Assembly (NCBI GenBank): GCA_937901255.1
Contig: CALCHN010000066.1
Location: 1-64,000, forward strand
DNA from: an uncultured Flavobacteriales bacterium
GTDB taxonomy: Bacteria > Bacteroidota > Bacteroidia > Flavobacteriales_E > Vicingaceae
DNA length: 64,000 bases
Reading direction: 5' to 3'
The notes under the pieces were generated by a model. That model was not told the DNA's origin. It searched no databases and saw only the letters and a list, made by a program, of their open reading frames with translations. Below are positions 7,253 to 16,815 of the stretch, one piece after another. The stretch's first letter is position 1. The number at the start of each line of letters is the position of its first letter. The position numbers were made by a program, and so were the translations under genes.

Positions 7253-8684
7253 AGGCAAGCACATACCACTAAGTGCTGAAATTCAGCAGACCATTTCCAC
7301 AGATCAGGCATGGCACTATCATATTGTACCTAAAAGTATGGATGAAGACGTATTTGTATTTTATGCTGATGAAGAAAAGATGGATTCCAGTTTAAGCGAT
7401 GAATTAGAAATGATTTTTGGGAAGACCATCAAAATTATTCCAACATCTACGCAATTAATTCACCAAACACTAGGAAAATATTACCGACTCACCTATAAAA
7501 ACAAAAGAGCAGAAACCATCAGTTTTGATGCTAACCAATCGGAAGATTTTGTATATAAACTCATAGCCGAAGCAGATGATTTAGGATGTAGTGATATTCA
7601 CATAGAAAAATATGAAGAACGTTGTAGAGTAAGACTTCGAATAGACGGTAAACTCATTGAAAAATACGTCATTCCTGCCAATGATTACCCTGCATTAGTC
7701 AATAAATTAAAAATTAAAGCCAACTTAGATATTGCGGAGAAAAGATTGCCTCAAGATGGCAGGATTACTTTTACTAATGGAGGAAGTAAGTTTGATATAC
7801 GGGTTTCGCTGTTACCTACCTTGCATGGCGAAAAAATAGTAATGCGTTTGCTAAGTAAAGATGCTACAGATATTGACATCAATACCTTGGGTTTCGACAA
7901 CAAACAATTGTACGACTATTTGGAAGGCATCAAAAAACCAAATGGAATTATCCTCATTAGCGGACCAACAGGTTCAGGAAAAACAACCACTTTATATGCA
8001 ACACTAAAAATATTAAACGAAGAAAAAACTAATTTACTCACCATTGAAGACCCGATAGAATATACCTTAGAAGGGATTAACCAAGTACAACTTAAAGAAG
8101 ACATCGGATTAGGATTTGCTTCCGCTTTACGTTCATTTTTACGACAAGATCCGGATGTCATTATGTTGGGAGAGATTAGAGATGGAGAAACCGCTCAAAT
8201 GGCAATAAGAGCATCTTTAACAGGGCATTTGGTGTTATCTACTATTCATACCAATTCCGCTTGGGGAACCATTTCCAGAATGGTGGATATGGGGGTGCCT
8301 TCTTATTTATTAGCAAATACCTTAACACTAAGTGTTGCTCAACGATTAGTAAGGTTGTTATGTCCCAGTTGTAAAGAACAAAAAGCTTTTGATGCAAGCT
8401 TATTTCCTAATAACTACAAAGCTCCGAGAACAGTGGAACAACACTTTGAACCGGTAGGCTGTGAAAAATGTTTTTATACAGGATATAAAGGCAGAAAAGC
8501 GGTATATGAAGTTATTCCCATTGATTATGAATTATCAGAATGCATAAAAAATGAAAAATTTAATGTGCGAGAAGAATTAAAAGCCAAACAAATTAATCAA
8601 CTAATGGACAATGCTTTTGAGTTGTTTGAAAAAGGCGAAACCTCTATAGATGAAGTTTATGCCATGTTAATGAGTAATTATTGA
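7245..8684 (+). CDS. gspE: Secretion ATPase GspE/PilB
   Basis: A 479-aa hexameric ATPase that powers pseudopilus assembly at the inner membrane. The ATG at 7245 is chosen over a TTG/GTG-type extension because it overlaps the previous stop by 8 bp, as elsewhere in the operon. Walker A is GPTGSGKTTTLYA (about residue 239). The Asp box is TIEDPIEY, Walker B is DPDVIMLGEIRD, and the His box lies in GHLVLSTIHTN. The C-terminal metal-binding region has paired cysteines (LCPSC and CEKC), as in GspE/PilB. The N-terminal domain is short. No defect is visible. Confidence 0.95.
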   Translation: MNEGKHIPLSAEIQQTISTDQAWHYHIVPKSMDEDVFVFYADEEKMDSSLSDELEMIFGKTIKIIPTSTQLIHQTLGKYYRLTYKNKRAETISFDANQSEDFVYKLIAEADDLGCSDIHIEKYEERCRVRLRIDGKLIEKYVIPANDYPALVNKLKIKANLDIAEKRLPQDGRITFTNGGSKFDIRVSLLPTLHGEKIVMRLLSKDATDIDINTLGFDNKQLYDYLEGIKKPNGIILISGPTGSGKTTTLYATLKILNEEKTNLLTIEDPIEYTLEGINQVQLKEDIGLGFASALRSFLRQDPDVIMLGEIRDGETAQMAIRASLTGHLVLSTIHTNSAWGTISRMVDMGVPSYLLANTLTLSVAQRLVRLLCPSCKEQKAFDASLFPNNYKAPRTVEQHFEPVGCEKCFYTGYKGRKAVYEVIPIDYELSECIKNEKFNVREELKAKQINQLMDNAFELFEKGETSIDEVYAMLMSNY

Positions 8685-8687
8685 TAA

Positions 8688-10616
8688 ATGAAGAAAGAAC
8701 TATCTATAATAGGAATAATGATTTGTTTGTTGTTGAGTGTAACCACTTATGCCAACGACAGAATAAAACAAATAGAAAATCAACTGTCTGCTATGACTGC
8801 TGAAATGCCGGGATTGGAAGAAAAAGTACAAATGTCGGTAAGCGGTGTTTCTATTCAGGAATTCATGCGAGGCATTGCAGATGCTCATAAGTTAAACATT
8901 AGTGTTGATCCTGCCATTCAGCAAGAGGTGGTAAACAACTTTGCGAATGCAACCGTTTCCGATGTGCTGATCTTCATATGTAAAGAGTATGACTTGAGCA
9001 TTAATTTTATTGGAAGCATCATGTCTATTGTAAAGTACAATCCTCCCAAACCGATTGTTGTTGAAATACCTAAAAAAGAACTTCAAATTAATTATGATAA
9101 GAATGGAGATAAATTGTCTTTAGATTTAAGCAATGATTCTTTAGAAACAGTAGCAAAAACGATTACCCAAAAATCGAAAAAAAACATCGTATTGGCTTCG
9201 GGAGTAACCCCTAAATTAGTGAGTAGTTACATAGAAGATATGCCTTTTGATAATGCAATGGAAAAATTTGGTATTGCCAATGATTTAAGCATTACCAAAA
9301 CAGAAGATGGATTTTATTTGATAGATAAAAGACTCATTACCAATGAAAATAATAACAATAAAACTGATAATAGAAACACCAATAAATCTAATAAAACAAA
9401 CAATCGTAACTCAGGAGGAAGTGTTGCTGAAGAATTTAGTTTTAATGCTAAAAGTAATTTAGACATTTCTGTTTTCGGGAGCGATGTACAAATTGCAGAT
9501 GTAATTAAAAGTGTAGCCAAAGAAACAGGAACAGACTACTATTTTGTTTCTGATATTACAGACAAAACTACGGTGAATGTACAGTCAACTACTTTTCAGG
9601 GCTTATTAGAAAATTTGTTTCAAGGCACAGAACTTACCTATGAGTATAGAGATGGTATCTATATTATTGGAGAACGAAAAACAGAAGGATTAAGGATGAC
9701 AAAGGTTATTCAGTTACAACACCGATCTGTTGAAAAAGTAACCGAAAATATTCCGGCTAACATTAAGCAAAATGTGGATGTAAAAGAATTTGTTGATTTA
9801 AACAGTTTGATTTTAAGCGGTTCTCACCCTCAAATTAAAGAAATAGAACTATTCATTAAACAAATAGATAAAGTAGTTCCAGTTGTACTGATAGAAGTAA
9901 TGATTGTTGATTATTCTAACAAAAGAGCCAATTCAACAGGTATAGAAGTTGGTTTGGGCAATGAACCCGCTGAAACAGGAGGAAAAGTTTTCCCGGAAAC
10001 CAATATGTCTTTGAGCAGTTCTTCTATCAATGATTTAATAGAAAGTTTTAATGGATATGGTATATTGAATTTGGGAAAAGTAACCCCTAATTTTTATGTA
10101 AATATTAAGGCATTAGAATCACAAGGGATTTTGAATGTAAAATCTACTCCTAAGTTGGCTACCCTTAATGGACATGAAGCTACGATGAGTATTGGAAATA
10201 CAGAATATTATTTTGAGCAAACCAATAACGTAATTACCAATACATCTACTCAAAACATTACCACAAAAACCTATAAATCAGTAAATGCTGACTTATCAAT
10301 CACCATAAAACCCTTTGTATCAGGAGATGATCAAATCACCTTAGAAATAACAGTAAATCAATCGGATTTCACAGAAAAAATAGAGCCCGGAGCTCCTCCC
10401 GGAAGTGTTTCAAGAGATTTCACCTCCTATATTAGGGTGAAAGATCAAGAAATGGTATTGTTGGGCGGATTAGAAGAAAAAGCTACTCGAGAATCGGGAA
10501 GTGGTGTACCTTTTTTATCTCGTATTCCTATTATCAAATGGTTTTTTAGCAGTAGAACCAAAGAAAAATCAAGGAGTAAACTTAACATTTTTATAAAACC
10601 CACAGTAATTTATTAA
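8688..10616 (+). CDS. gspD: Secretin GspD/PilQ
   Basis: A 642-aa outer-membrane secretin subunit. A signal peptide (about 1-22) is followed by STN/N0-N1-like domains (for example VSIQEFMRGIADAHKLNISVDP). An Asn-rich linker of roughly 30 residues lies near residues 216-245, followed by a second N-domain set. The C-terminal secretin domain includes VPVVLIEVMIVDYS, the region with NVKSTPKLATLNGHEA and the final FLSRIPIIKWFFSSRTKEK. Three bases separate it from gspE, and it overlaps the next start by 1 bp. Low-complexity Asn linkers are common in A+T-rich Bacteroidetes proteins. Confidence 0.93.
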   Translation: MKKELSIIGIMICLLLSVTTYANDRIKQIENQLSAMTAEMPGLEEKVQMSVSGVSIQEFMRGIADAHKLNISVDPAIQQEVVNNFANATVSDVLIFICKEYDLSINFIGSIMSIVKYNPPKPIVVEIPKKELQINYDKNGDKLSLDLSNDSLETVAKTITQKSKKNIVLASGVTPKLVSSYIEDMPFDNAMEKFGIANDLSITKTEDGFYLIDKRLITNENNNNKTDNRNTNKSNKTNNRNSGGSVAEEFSFNAKSNLDISVFGSDVQIADVIKSVAKETGTDYYFVSDITDKTTVNVQSTTFQGLLENLFQGTELTYEYRDGIYIIGERKTEGLRMTKVIQLQHRSVEKVTENIPANIKQNVDVKEFVDLNSLILSGSHPQIKEIELFIKQIDKVVPVVLIEVMIVDYSNKRANSTGIEVGLGNEPAETGGKVFPETNMSLSSSSINDLIESFNGYGILNLGKVTPNFYVNIKALESQGILNVKSTPKLATLNGHEATMSIGNTEYYFEQTNNVITNTSTQNITTKTYKSVNADLSITIKPFVSGDDQITLEITVNQSDFTEKIEPGAPPGSVSRDFTSYIRVKDQEMVLLGGLEEKATRESGSGVPFLSRIPIIKWFFSSRTKEKSRSKLNIFIKPTVIY

Positions 10617-11836
10617 TGCTCAATTTTTTAGATAAATATCAATTCATAAGAGGACAAACTGCTTTTGGTGTTGAGGTGATTTACAACTCCAAAGACAGTT
10701 ACACACTTATTGCTTTAGTATTATCAGCGAGTAAAGAAGGTGTACAAGTAACTCGAAAGTTTACAGATGTTTCTTTAGAAGAATTAGCGAAAATCAATAC
10801 CAAGAAAGCTCCGTTTTACTTTGCAGTTGGAGGGAAAGGAATAGTACACAAAAAAGTAAAAACAAACGAGCATTTTTCTGAGCAGGATTTATTAAATCAG
10901 GTATTACCAAATGCAACATTAAAAGATTTTTATTTACAACAGTCAGTGGTATCAACTTTTGAATCTTGGGTTTCTATTGTTAGGAAAGACTTGTTAAATG
11001 CATTGGTTGCGAAAATACAATCGTTGCATCTTTTTGGTGTTCAAATCTATTTAGGTCCTTTTACCTTGGAGAACTCTATTCAACTTATTAATAAATCGGT
11101 AATTACCACTACAACTCATGAATTGCTGATAGCTGATAACCAAATTACTCAGATAGACAGTTTAGGAAGTGTTGCTGGAGGAGAAGAATACAACATAGAA
11201 GGAGAAATAGTTAATTCACATGAATTAATAGCTTTTAGTGCAGCACTAAGCCATTTTATTCCACTAACTAAAATTCATCCGATAGCATGCGAGGAAGTAA
11301 CCCATTTCAGGCAAGAATATTTACATAAGAATAAATATACGGTAGTGGGTTTTGGTTTGTTGGCTTTTTTCTTTGTGCTTACCATTTCAAATATGATGAT
11401 AGCCAACAGTTATGAGTCTGCCAATAATGAGTTACAATACCAATTAAACAGCAAACAACAATTTGTGGATGAGTTAGAAATCTTAAAAAAAGAGCTACTT
11501 ATTAAAGAAGAATTTATTCAAAACAGTGGCGTAACCAAAGCAGCTAAAATTACTTTCTATGCCGATCAAATTGCACTGAGTGTGCCTGCTTCTATTCAGT
11601 TGGATCAGTTATTTATTAATCCATTAACCAAAAGAATTAATAAAGCAGAAGACATTCAATTTACCTACAATGCAGTTAAAATTATAGGCTCAGTAAGCAG
11701 AAGCATTGAATTAAATAACTGGATAAAAAAACTAAAAAAATACGAATGGGTGAATGATATTAATATCATCTCCTTTATACAAGATAACCTGAAAACACCG
11801 GGAGAGTTTGAATTACAAATTGTGATAAAACAATGA
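10616..11836 (+). CDS. GspL/PilM-PilN-like assembly protein
   Basis: A 406-aa protein with a cytoplasmic N-terminal part of about 240 residues, presumably the degenerate actin-like PilM/GspL fold. One transmembrane helix follows (about 241-264, VVGFGLLAFFFVLTISNMMIA), then a coiled-coil and a PilN-like periplasmic domain. Sequence identity to GspL is not obvious by eye. The topology, the position between secretin and a GspM-like gene, and the 4-bp overlap with that gene are the evidence. It would couple the GspE ATPase to the periplasmic platform. Confidence 0.7.
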   Translation: MLNFLDKYQFIRGQTAFGVEVIYNSKDSYTLIALVLSASKEGVQVTRKFTDVSLEELAKINTKKAPFYFAVGGKGIVHKKVKTNEHFSEQDLLNQVLPNATLKDFYLQQSVVSTFESWVSIVRKDLLNALVAKIQSLHLFGVQIYLGPFTLENSIQLINKSVITTTTHELLIADNQITQIDSLGSVAGGEEYNIEGEIVNSHELIAFSAALSHFIPLTKIHPIACEEVTHFRQEYLHKNKYTVVGFGLLAFFFVLTISNMMIANSYESANNELQYQLNSKQQFVDELEILKKELLIKEEFIQNSGVTKAAKITFYADQIALSVPASIQLDQLFINPLTKRINKAEDIQFTYNAVKIIGSVSRSIELNNWIKKLKKYEWVNDINIISFIQDNLKTPGEFELQIVIKQ

Positions 11837-12381
11837 TGAATAAACTGACATACAAAAAAAAGTTGCAATATGTATTAATCATAAGTGGCGTATTTATGGT
11901 GGTATTGTACCAATTGGCTTTATCAGATACCATTGATTTAGCTATGGAGACCGGTGTGATGGAAGAACAAGTAGCTAATAACAAAAATGCACCTGAAGAA
12001 ATTGCGGTAATCAAACAAAAACTAGCCAAAATAGAACAATTAATAGGTACTCAAGTAGCTCATGATTTGGATGTACATCAATTGTTGTTGGAGTCTGTAA
12101 CAGGTTATGTACAAACCAATAATTTGGTGTTGAAAGATTTTCCTCAACCCTTCTCCATATCAGATAAAGGATATACTACTAAAACAGCACTGGTAATTGT
12201 AGAAGGAGACTTTATCCAATTACTCAAACTAAGTAATTATATCGAAAATAATTACCAAGGAGGAAAGTTGGTCGCCTTGGATTTTAAAATCAATAATGAA
12301 CTTAGAACACGAACAAGAAAATTAAATGCGACCATTTATTTACAAAACGTTAAAGCTGAAAACCATGAAGAAAATAGTTAA
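11833..12381 (+). CDS. GspM/PilO-like assembly protein
   Basis: A 182-aa bitopic protein: short basic N-terminus, one membrane helix (about 13-30), a coiled-coil stretch and a small periplasmic ferredoxin-like domain, as in PilO/GspM. It overlaps both neighbours (4 bp upstream; 17 bp into the lipoprotein gene downstream). It would pair with the GspL-like protein in the inner-membrane platform. The assignment rests on size, topology and context. Confidence 0.65.
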   Translation: MMNKLTYKKKLQYVLIISGVFMVVLYQLALSDTIDLAMETGVMEEQVANNKNAPEEIAVIKQKLAKIEQLIGTQVAHDLDVHQLLLESVTGYVQTNNLVLKDFPQPFSISDKGYTTKTALVIVEGDFIQLLKLSNYIENNYQGGKLVALDFKINNELRTRTRKLNATIYLQNVKAENHEENS

Positions 12382-13312
12382 ATATAGTTTTATAATGTTA
12401 TTGTTGACAGCAGTAATTGCTTGTAACGATTTTATTGAAAAAGACATTGATAAAGAAACGATTACTTTGTTAGCACCTGCCAATAATTTAACCACCATAC
12501 AATTAACCCATACCTTTTGGTGGAATTGGTTAGATGGTGCAGAACAATATAACATGCAAGTAGTTGAAGGAAGTTTTACTTCGGTAACTAAATTTTTGTT
12601 GGATACTACCATTTCTAAAAACAAATTTGAATATACCTTATATCCGGGAACTTTTCAATGGAGAGTAAAAGGAATGAACAACGGTAGTGAAACCAATTTC
12701 TCTACATTTACCGTAATCATTGATAGTTCATTAGACATCAGTAGCCAACAAGTAGTTTTAAGTGCTCCTATTGATAATTATATTACCAATAATGACAATA
12801 TTACATTTACATGGAATAATCTCCTAAATGCAGATGATTACTTAATAGAAATTCATGAAAACACATGGACAGGAAACTTAGTTTTTGGCCCACAAATTAC
12901 TACTTCCAATTCAATTACTACCACCTTACCTGAAGGAACATTCGTTTGGGGTGTTCAAGGCAGAAACGCTACCTCAAATACCTCCACCGCATTTTCTATT
13001 CGAACATTGACCATAGATACTACCTCTCCAAATATGGTTACCTTAGTTGCTCCTGCCGATAATGCTACGTTAAGTAATGGTTACCATACTTACTCATGGA
13101 CACAAGGAGCAAATACTGGAACAGCATTAACCGATGCTATTTATTTTTATTCGGATGTGTCTGCTACCAACCTCATAAAATCAGCACAAGCTGTTGGAAC
13201 TTCTCATCAGGATTCATTAGGTGTTGGTGTTTTTTATTGGAGAGTTCAATCTACAGACGCAGCAGGAAACATCGGACCAATGAGCAACATCAGAAAATTA
13301 ACCATACAGTAA
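12365..13312 (+). CDS. Lipoprotein with Ig/FN3-like repeats in the secretion operon
   Basis: A 315-aa protein. The ATG at 12365 is used because a lipoprotein signal follows it (Val-Ile-Ala-Cys, Cys20). The mature protein has three repeats of about 90-100 residues with the recurring pattern L-x-A-P-x-(D/N)-N, F-x-W and G-x-(F/Y)-x-W-x-V-(K/Q)-G, typical of beta-sandwich surface domains. Standard type II secretion operons do not have such a gene between gspM and gspC. It could be a pilotin-like or surface component, or a carried substrate. I do not recognise a specific family. Confidence 0.75.
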   Translation: MKKIVKYSFIMLLLTAVIACNDFIEKDIDKETITLLAPANNLTTIQLTHTFWWNWLDGAEQYNMQVVEGSFTSVTKFLLDTTISKNKFEYTLYPGTFQWRVKGMNNGSETNFSTFTVIIDSSLDISSQQVVLSAPIDNYITNNDNITFTWNNLLNADDYLIEIHENTWTGNLVFGPQITTSNSITTTLPEGTFVWGVQGRNATSNTSTAFSIRTLTIDTTSPNMVTLVAPADNATLSNGYHTYSWTQGANTGTALTDAIYFYSDVSATNLIKSAQAVGTSHQDSLGVGVFYWRVQSTDAAGNIGPMSNIRKLTIQ

Positions 13313-13314
13313 GC

Positions 13315-13800
13315 ATGCAACAGAAGAAAAAAACCATCTACATTTTAATGCCCATAGTGATTTTGGTATGGGGCTTTGTGTTTTACCAGCTATACGGTTA
13401 TTTTTTTTCAACGCCTAGTTATGCGAACACTGAAGAGAAAACCATTATTAACATTGACGAAATAAAAAAAGATACTTTTTCTATCGTTGCCAATTACAGA
13501 GATCCCTTTTTAAGTCAAAAGAAGATACAAACAGTAAATTATCAAGTTGCAACTAAAACCAATGGTACTTCAAAAACTAAAAAAAACACACCTCCAACAG
13601 TACTTAAATGGCCTTCCATACAATACAAAGGAATGATAAAAAATAATAACTCAGAAAAACGAGTAGCAATAGTAAATATTGACGGCAAAGAACGCATCGT
13701 AAAAGAAGGAACAACATTGAACGAATTAAAGGTAGTTAAAATTGAAAAAGAGACTATTACCGTTTCATTTCAAGATGAACAAAAAACGATAAACAAATGA
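13315..13800 (+). CDS. GspC/PilP-like periplasmic linker
   Basis: The ATG at 13315 follows the previous stop by 2 bp and gives 161 aa; longer in-frame starts run over the lipoprotein gene. One membrane helix (about 8-28) is followed by NYRDPFL, the D-P-F motif of PilP/GspC homology regions. A Thr/Lys-rich linker and a small beta-domain follow (WPSIQYKGMIKN, VAIVNIDGKERIVKEGTTL, ELKVVKIEKETITVSF). This is the usual link between inner-membrane platform and secretin. It overlaps the next gene by 4 bp. Confidence 0.75.
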   Translation: MQQKKKTIYILMPIVILVWGFVFYQLYGYFFSTPSYANTEEKTIINIDEIKKDTFSIVANYRDPFLSQKKIQTVNYQVATKTNGTSKTKKNTPPTVLKWPSIQYKGMIKNNNSEKRVAIVNIDGKERIVKEGTTLNELKVVKIEKETITVSFQDEQKTINK

Positions 13801-14660
13801 ATTTAGCAGTGAAATATATTATTAGCGTAGCAGTATTTTTTCTATTTTCTACAGCATTTATGTATGCTCAAAAAATAAAAGAAGTAACCCATAGAGATAT
13901 AAGTGTGCATTATAAAGATTCATCTGTTAATGCTACTGTTTTATTAGAAGAGAAAAAAATCAGATTGAGTACCAACATTGATTATTACTGGTATCAGAAC
14001 AATGCCATAAAAGTGAACCAAGGAGGATTTAAAGGACGATTGCTAGATGGAGATTATCAGGTAACCACTTCCGATGGAAGCTTAATCACCAAAGGAGAAT
14101 TTAAAAAAGGATATAAAACAGGCAAGTGGAAAACATGGGGAAAAATAGGGAAACTAGCCACTATTTACCAATGGAATAAAGGCTACAAAAATGGGAATTA
14201 TGAATTATATGTGGATGGAAAAGTAGTTGAAAAAGGCAGCTATAAATCAGGAAAATTACACGGTTCATTTTTAAAATATGAAGCCGAGGAAGTGGTAGAA
14301 AAGGGAAGATATAAAAAAGGCAAACTGCACGGAAAAATCATTACCTATAAAAACGATACTATTTTTAGTGTTACCAACTATAAAAATGGCAAAGAAGTAG
14401 TTCCAAAAGAGAAAAAGGCTAAAGAACCCAAAAACACAACAGAAAAAACTAAAAAAAATAAATCAGAAGAGAATGTAGCCGATACTAAGACTAAAGAAGA
14501 AAAAGAAACAAATAAAAAAGGACGGAGGTTTTGGCAAAAGAAAACCGAAGTTGAAACAGATAAAAAACCAACAACGGAAAAAGTAAAAAAAACTAAGGTT
14601 GATGCTCGCAAAAATGGAGAACAAAAAGAGAAAAAAACTAAAAAAAATAAAGATGATTAA
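13797..14660 (+). CDS. Exported MORN-repeat protein with Lys-rich tail
   Basis: A 287-aa protein with a signal peptide (about 1-24, ending in Tyr-Ala-Gln). Residues about 75-205 contain MORN/YwqK-like repeats (GDYQVTTSDGSLITKGEF, GNYELYVDGKVVEKGSY, and so on). The last 75 residues are extremely rich in Lys, Glu and Thr and look disordered. The MORN part resembles the YwqK-like proteins at 2312 and 27728, but this one sits inside the secretion operon with 4-bp and 8-bp overlaps. A role in the machine is more likely than immunity, and the function is unknown. The A-rich tail DNA also contains the start of the next gene. Confidence 0.75.
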   Translation: MNLAVKYIISVAVFFLFSTAFMYAQKIKEVTHRDISVHYKDSSVNATVLLEEKKIRLSTNIDYYWYQNNAIKVNQGGFKGRLLDGDYQVTTSDGSLITKGEFKKGYKTGKWKTWGKIGKLATIYQWNKGYKNGNYELYVDGKVVEKGSYKSGKLHGSFLKYEAEEVVEKGRYKKGKLHGKIITYKNDTIFSVTNYKNGKEVVPKEKKAKEPKNTTEKTKKNKSEENVADTKTKEEKETNKKGRRFWQKKTEVETDKKPTTEKVKKTKVDARKNGEQKEKKTKKNKDD

Positions 14661-15909
14661 GGCAGGGGCATTACTATATGCGATGTTCTTGGTGATTGTT
14701 ATTTCAATCATTACTTCTTCTATTATTTTGGTGAATTACTACAACAATTTTTATGTGTTAGGAGCATTCAAACAAGAACAACTTTTTCAGGATGTCTATT
14801 CAGGAATCAATTACGGATTGGTTTTTAACCAAACACTACCTTTAAATCAAGCGACTAAAATTGATTTGTATGCAGATAATCAACATGAAGTTTTATTAAC
14901 TAAAAAAAGTTGGGGAGCTTTTTATGTCATTTCTTCCAAAGCCACATGGAGAAATAAAAACGCTTCAAAAACAGCACTAGTAGGTGCGAATTTAAATGCA
15001 GGTGAAAAAACAGCCATCTATTTAGCGGAACAAAATAAACCATTATCTCTAACAGGACTTACCATCATTACAGGAGATTGTTATTTACCTGAATCAGGAG
15101 TAAAAAGAGCTTACATAGAAGGAAAAAGTTTTGTAGGTCAACGCTTAATTAACGGAATAAAAAAAAACAGCAATAAAAACCTGCCTTCAATCAATAAAGA
15201 ATTAATAGACGAAAATTACCATCGTTTTATGAATTGCAATACTGACAGTATAGTAGATTATGAGGTTTTTTTAGGGCATGATTCAATTGTCAATACGTTT
15301 GATAAAAATACCTTGGTGTTGTACTCTCCCTTTACCATTTCCTTAGCCAATAAAACAATTGAGGGAAATGTAATTATTCGTTCCGATAGAAACATCATCA
15401 TAGAAACCTCTTCCAACATCAATAATATTATTTGTTATGCCAAGGGAATTATTATTGAAAAGAACAGCAGCATCAATGCTCAGTTTTTTGCACAAGATTC
15501 CATTGTGGTGGAAGAAAACTGTCAACTCAATTATCCTTCTGTGTTGGCGGTGTTAGGAAAAGGTAATTCAGCTACGCAGCGAAAAATCAGTATTGCTGAA
15601 AATGTAACACTAAAAGGTGCTGTTTTTTTATACAATGAAAACTACGATAGAAAAAATCAAGCATTAGTGAGTGTTGGTAATAACAGTAAAATAATGGGGC
15701 AAATTTATGCTTCTGAAATGCTCGAATTAAGAGGCGAAGTTACAGGAGGTGTTTTTTGCAACAATTTTCTATTAAAAACACCTTCATCCGTATATCAAAA
15801 TCACCTGATGGATGTAGTGATAGACAGAGTAGCATTGTCAGAACATTTTGTAGGCGTGGCATTAACAGAAGCCATTCAGCAACATCAAATTATTAAATGG
15901 TTAAACTAA
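14653..15909 (+). CDS. GspK-like minor pseudopilin with beta-helix-like body
   Basis: The ATG at 14653 gives a short basic leader (MIK) and a pseudopilin-like N-terminal helix (AGALLYAMFLVIVISIITSS); 418 aa. The body has many short repeated beta-strand units (NIIIETSSNINNI, GIIIEKNSSINAQ, DSIVVEENCQLN), suggesting a bactofilin-like or right-handed beta-helix. No Glu is found at the expected +5 position, as is usual for GspK, and the length is also in the GspK range. It overlaps the upstream gene by 8 bp and gspI by 13 bp. Confidence 0.65.
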   Translation: MIKAGALLYAMFLVIVISIITSSIILVNYYNNFYVLGAFKQEQLFQDVYSGINYGLVFNQTLPLNQATKIDLYADNQHEVLLTKKSWGAFYVISSKATWRNKNASKTALVGANLNAGEKTAIYLAEQNKPLSLTGLTIITGDCYLPESGVKRAYIEGKSFVGQRLINGIKKNSNKNLPSINKELIDENYHRFMNCNTDSIVDYEVFLGHDSIVNTFDKNTLVLYSPFTISLANKTIEGNVIIRSDRNIIIETSSNINNIICYAKGIIIEKNSSINAQFFAQDSIVVEENCQLNYPSVLAVLGKGNSATQRKISIAENVTLKGAVFLYNENYDRKNQALVSVGNNSKIMGQIYASEMLELRGEVTGGVFCNNFLLKTPSSVYQNHLMDVVIDRVALSEHFVGVALTEAIQQHQIIKWLN

Positions 15910-16241
15910 AAAAAATACAAGCATTTACCATATTAGAATCTATGGTAGCCATGGTTATTGTAATGATAGCTTTTGGGTTGACATCTGTTACATTAATTAA
16001 CATTGCTTCATCTGGAATTACCAAGGAAAAACAGCAGGCAGCGGCACTAGTAAAACTCATCAGAAATGAAACATTGCAAGAAAGCAGGTATTTAGATGAA
16101 ACCATCACTTTTGATAACATTTACATTGAAAAAATGATAGTAGCACATCCCTTATCCGATGAGTTAAAAATATTGCAAATGAAAGCCTATAAAGACAAAG
16201 AAAAATTGTTTGAAAGCAAAGAAATAATACTAATGAATTAA
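15897..16241 (+). CDS. Minor pseudopilin, GspI-like
   Basis: A 114-aa prepilin with a canonical class III signal: leader MVKLKKIQA, then FTILESMVAMVIVMIAFGL with Glu at +5. Ala replaces Gly at -1. The small C-terminal domain fits GspI or GspH. The start overlaps the GspK-like gene by 13 bp. It would sit in the tip complex of the pseudopilus with the GspJ- and GspK-like proteins. Confidence 0.75.
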   Translation: MVKLKKIQAFTILESMVAMVIVMIAFGLTSVTLINIASSGITKEKQQAAALVKLIRNETLQESRYLDETITFDNIYIEKMIVAHPLSDELKILQMKAYKDKEKLFESKEIILMN

Positions 16242-16361
16242 GAGTTATGAGTACTTATGAGTATTTAGGAGTTATGAGTTTTATAATAAATAGTGGAAAT
16301 AAATTGCGTCCTTGCGTCTTTGCGAGAAAAAAATATGTGATAATCAGCGTTATCTGCGGGA
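16241..16361. repeat. Dispersed short repeats inside the secretion operon
   Basis: GAGTTATGAGTA/GAGTTATGAGTT units (16241-16280) are followed by TTGCGTCCTTGCGTCTTTGC (16305-16324) and ATCAGCGTTATCTGCGGG (about 16343-16360). These are the kinds of short sequence commonly scattered between genes in Bacteroidetes. A related block (CAGCGTCTTTGCG) lies at 23308-23320. The insertion interrupts otherwise overlapping genes. Confidence 0.5.
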
Positions 16362-16813
16362 AAAAAACTAAAGCTTTTTCATTTTTAGAAATTATGGTTG
16401 CTATTGTTATCTCTGGGGTAGTAATGAGCACGGCTTATTCTGTTTACGTTTTTGTCAACCAGCAGTACATCAAACTCAACATTATAAAAGCTGACGTAAG
16501 AGATTATTTTGAGTTCTCATCTACCATTAGCCGTGATTTTGAATTAGCGAAAAGAGTAGTTAAAACAAATGATTACAGTATTTCTATGGAGCAAACAGAT
16601 AAGACCATCAATTACCAATTTGAAGGTGAATATGTATTGAGAACCATTCATTTTCAAACCGATACATTTTTCTTTTCAGCAAGAGATATATTAATCAACA
16701 CCGTAGCTGAATTTCAAGAAGAACAAGTGGTTGACTTTGTAAAAATGAAGGTAAAAGACAACGAATTTTCTTTCTATAAAAATTACGGAGCAATCGCTAA
16801 AATTGAAGAATAA
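16247..16813 (+). CDS. Minor pseudopilin, GspJ-like, start uncertain
   Basis: The class III signal is KKTKA|FSFLEIMVAIVISGVV with Glu at +5. From the ATG at 16247 the leader would be 44 residues, far too long. An in-frame GTG at 16337 gives 158 aa with a 13-residue leader and is a better candidate. The extra upstream sequence (about 16241-16361) is a dispersed-repeat insertion between gspI and gspJ, which would have separated the gene from its old start. The rest of the protein fits GspJ in size. It ends 2 bp before gspF. Confidence 0.7.
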   Translation: MSTYEYLGVMSFIINSGNKLRPCVFARKKYVIISVICGKKTKAFSFLEIMVAIVISGVVMSTAYSVYVFVNQQYIKLNIIKADVRDYFEFSSTISRDFELAKRVVKTNDYSISMEQTDKTINYQFEGEYVLRTIHFQTDTFFFSARDILINTVAEFQEEQVVDFVKMKVKDNEFSFYKNYGAIAKIEE

Positions 16814-16815
16814 GT

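Noticed and set aside
13096..13314. Longer start for the GspC-like gene
   Set aside because: The extension overlaps the lipoprotein gene in another frame and has Cys/Trp-rich, non-family sequence. The ATG at 13315 follows the previous stop by 2 bp and precedes the membrane helix.
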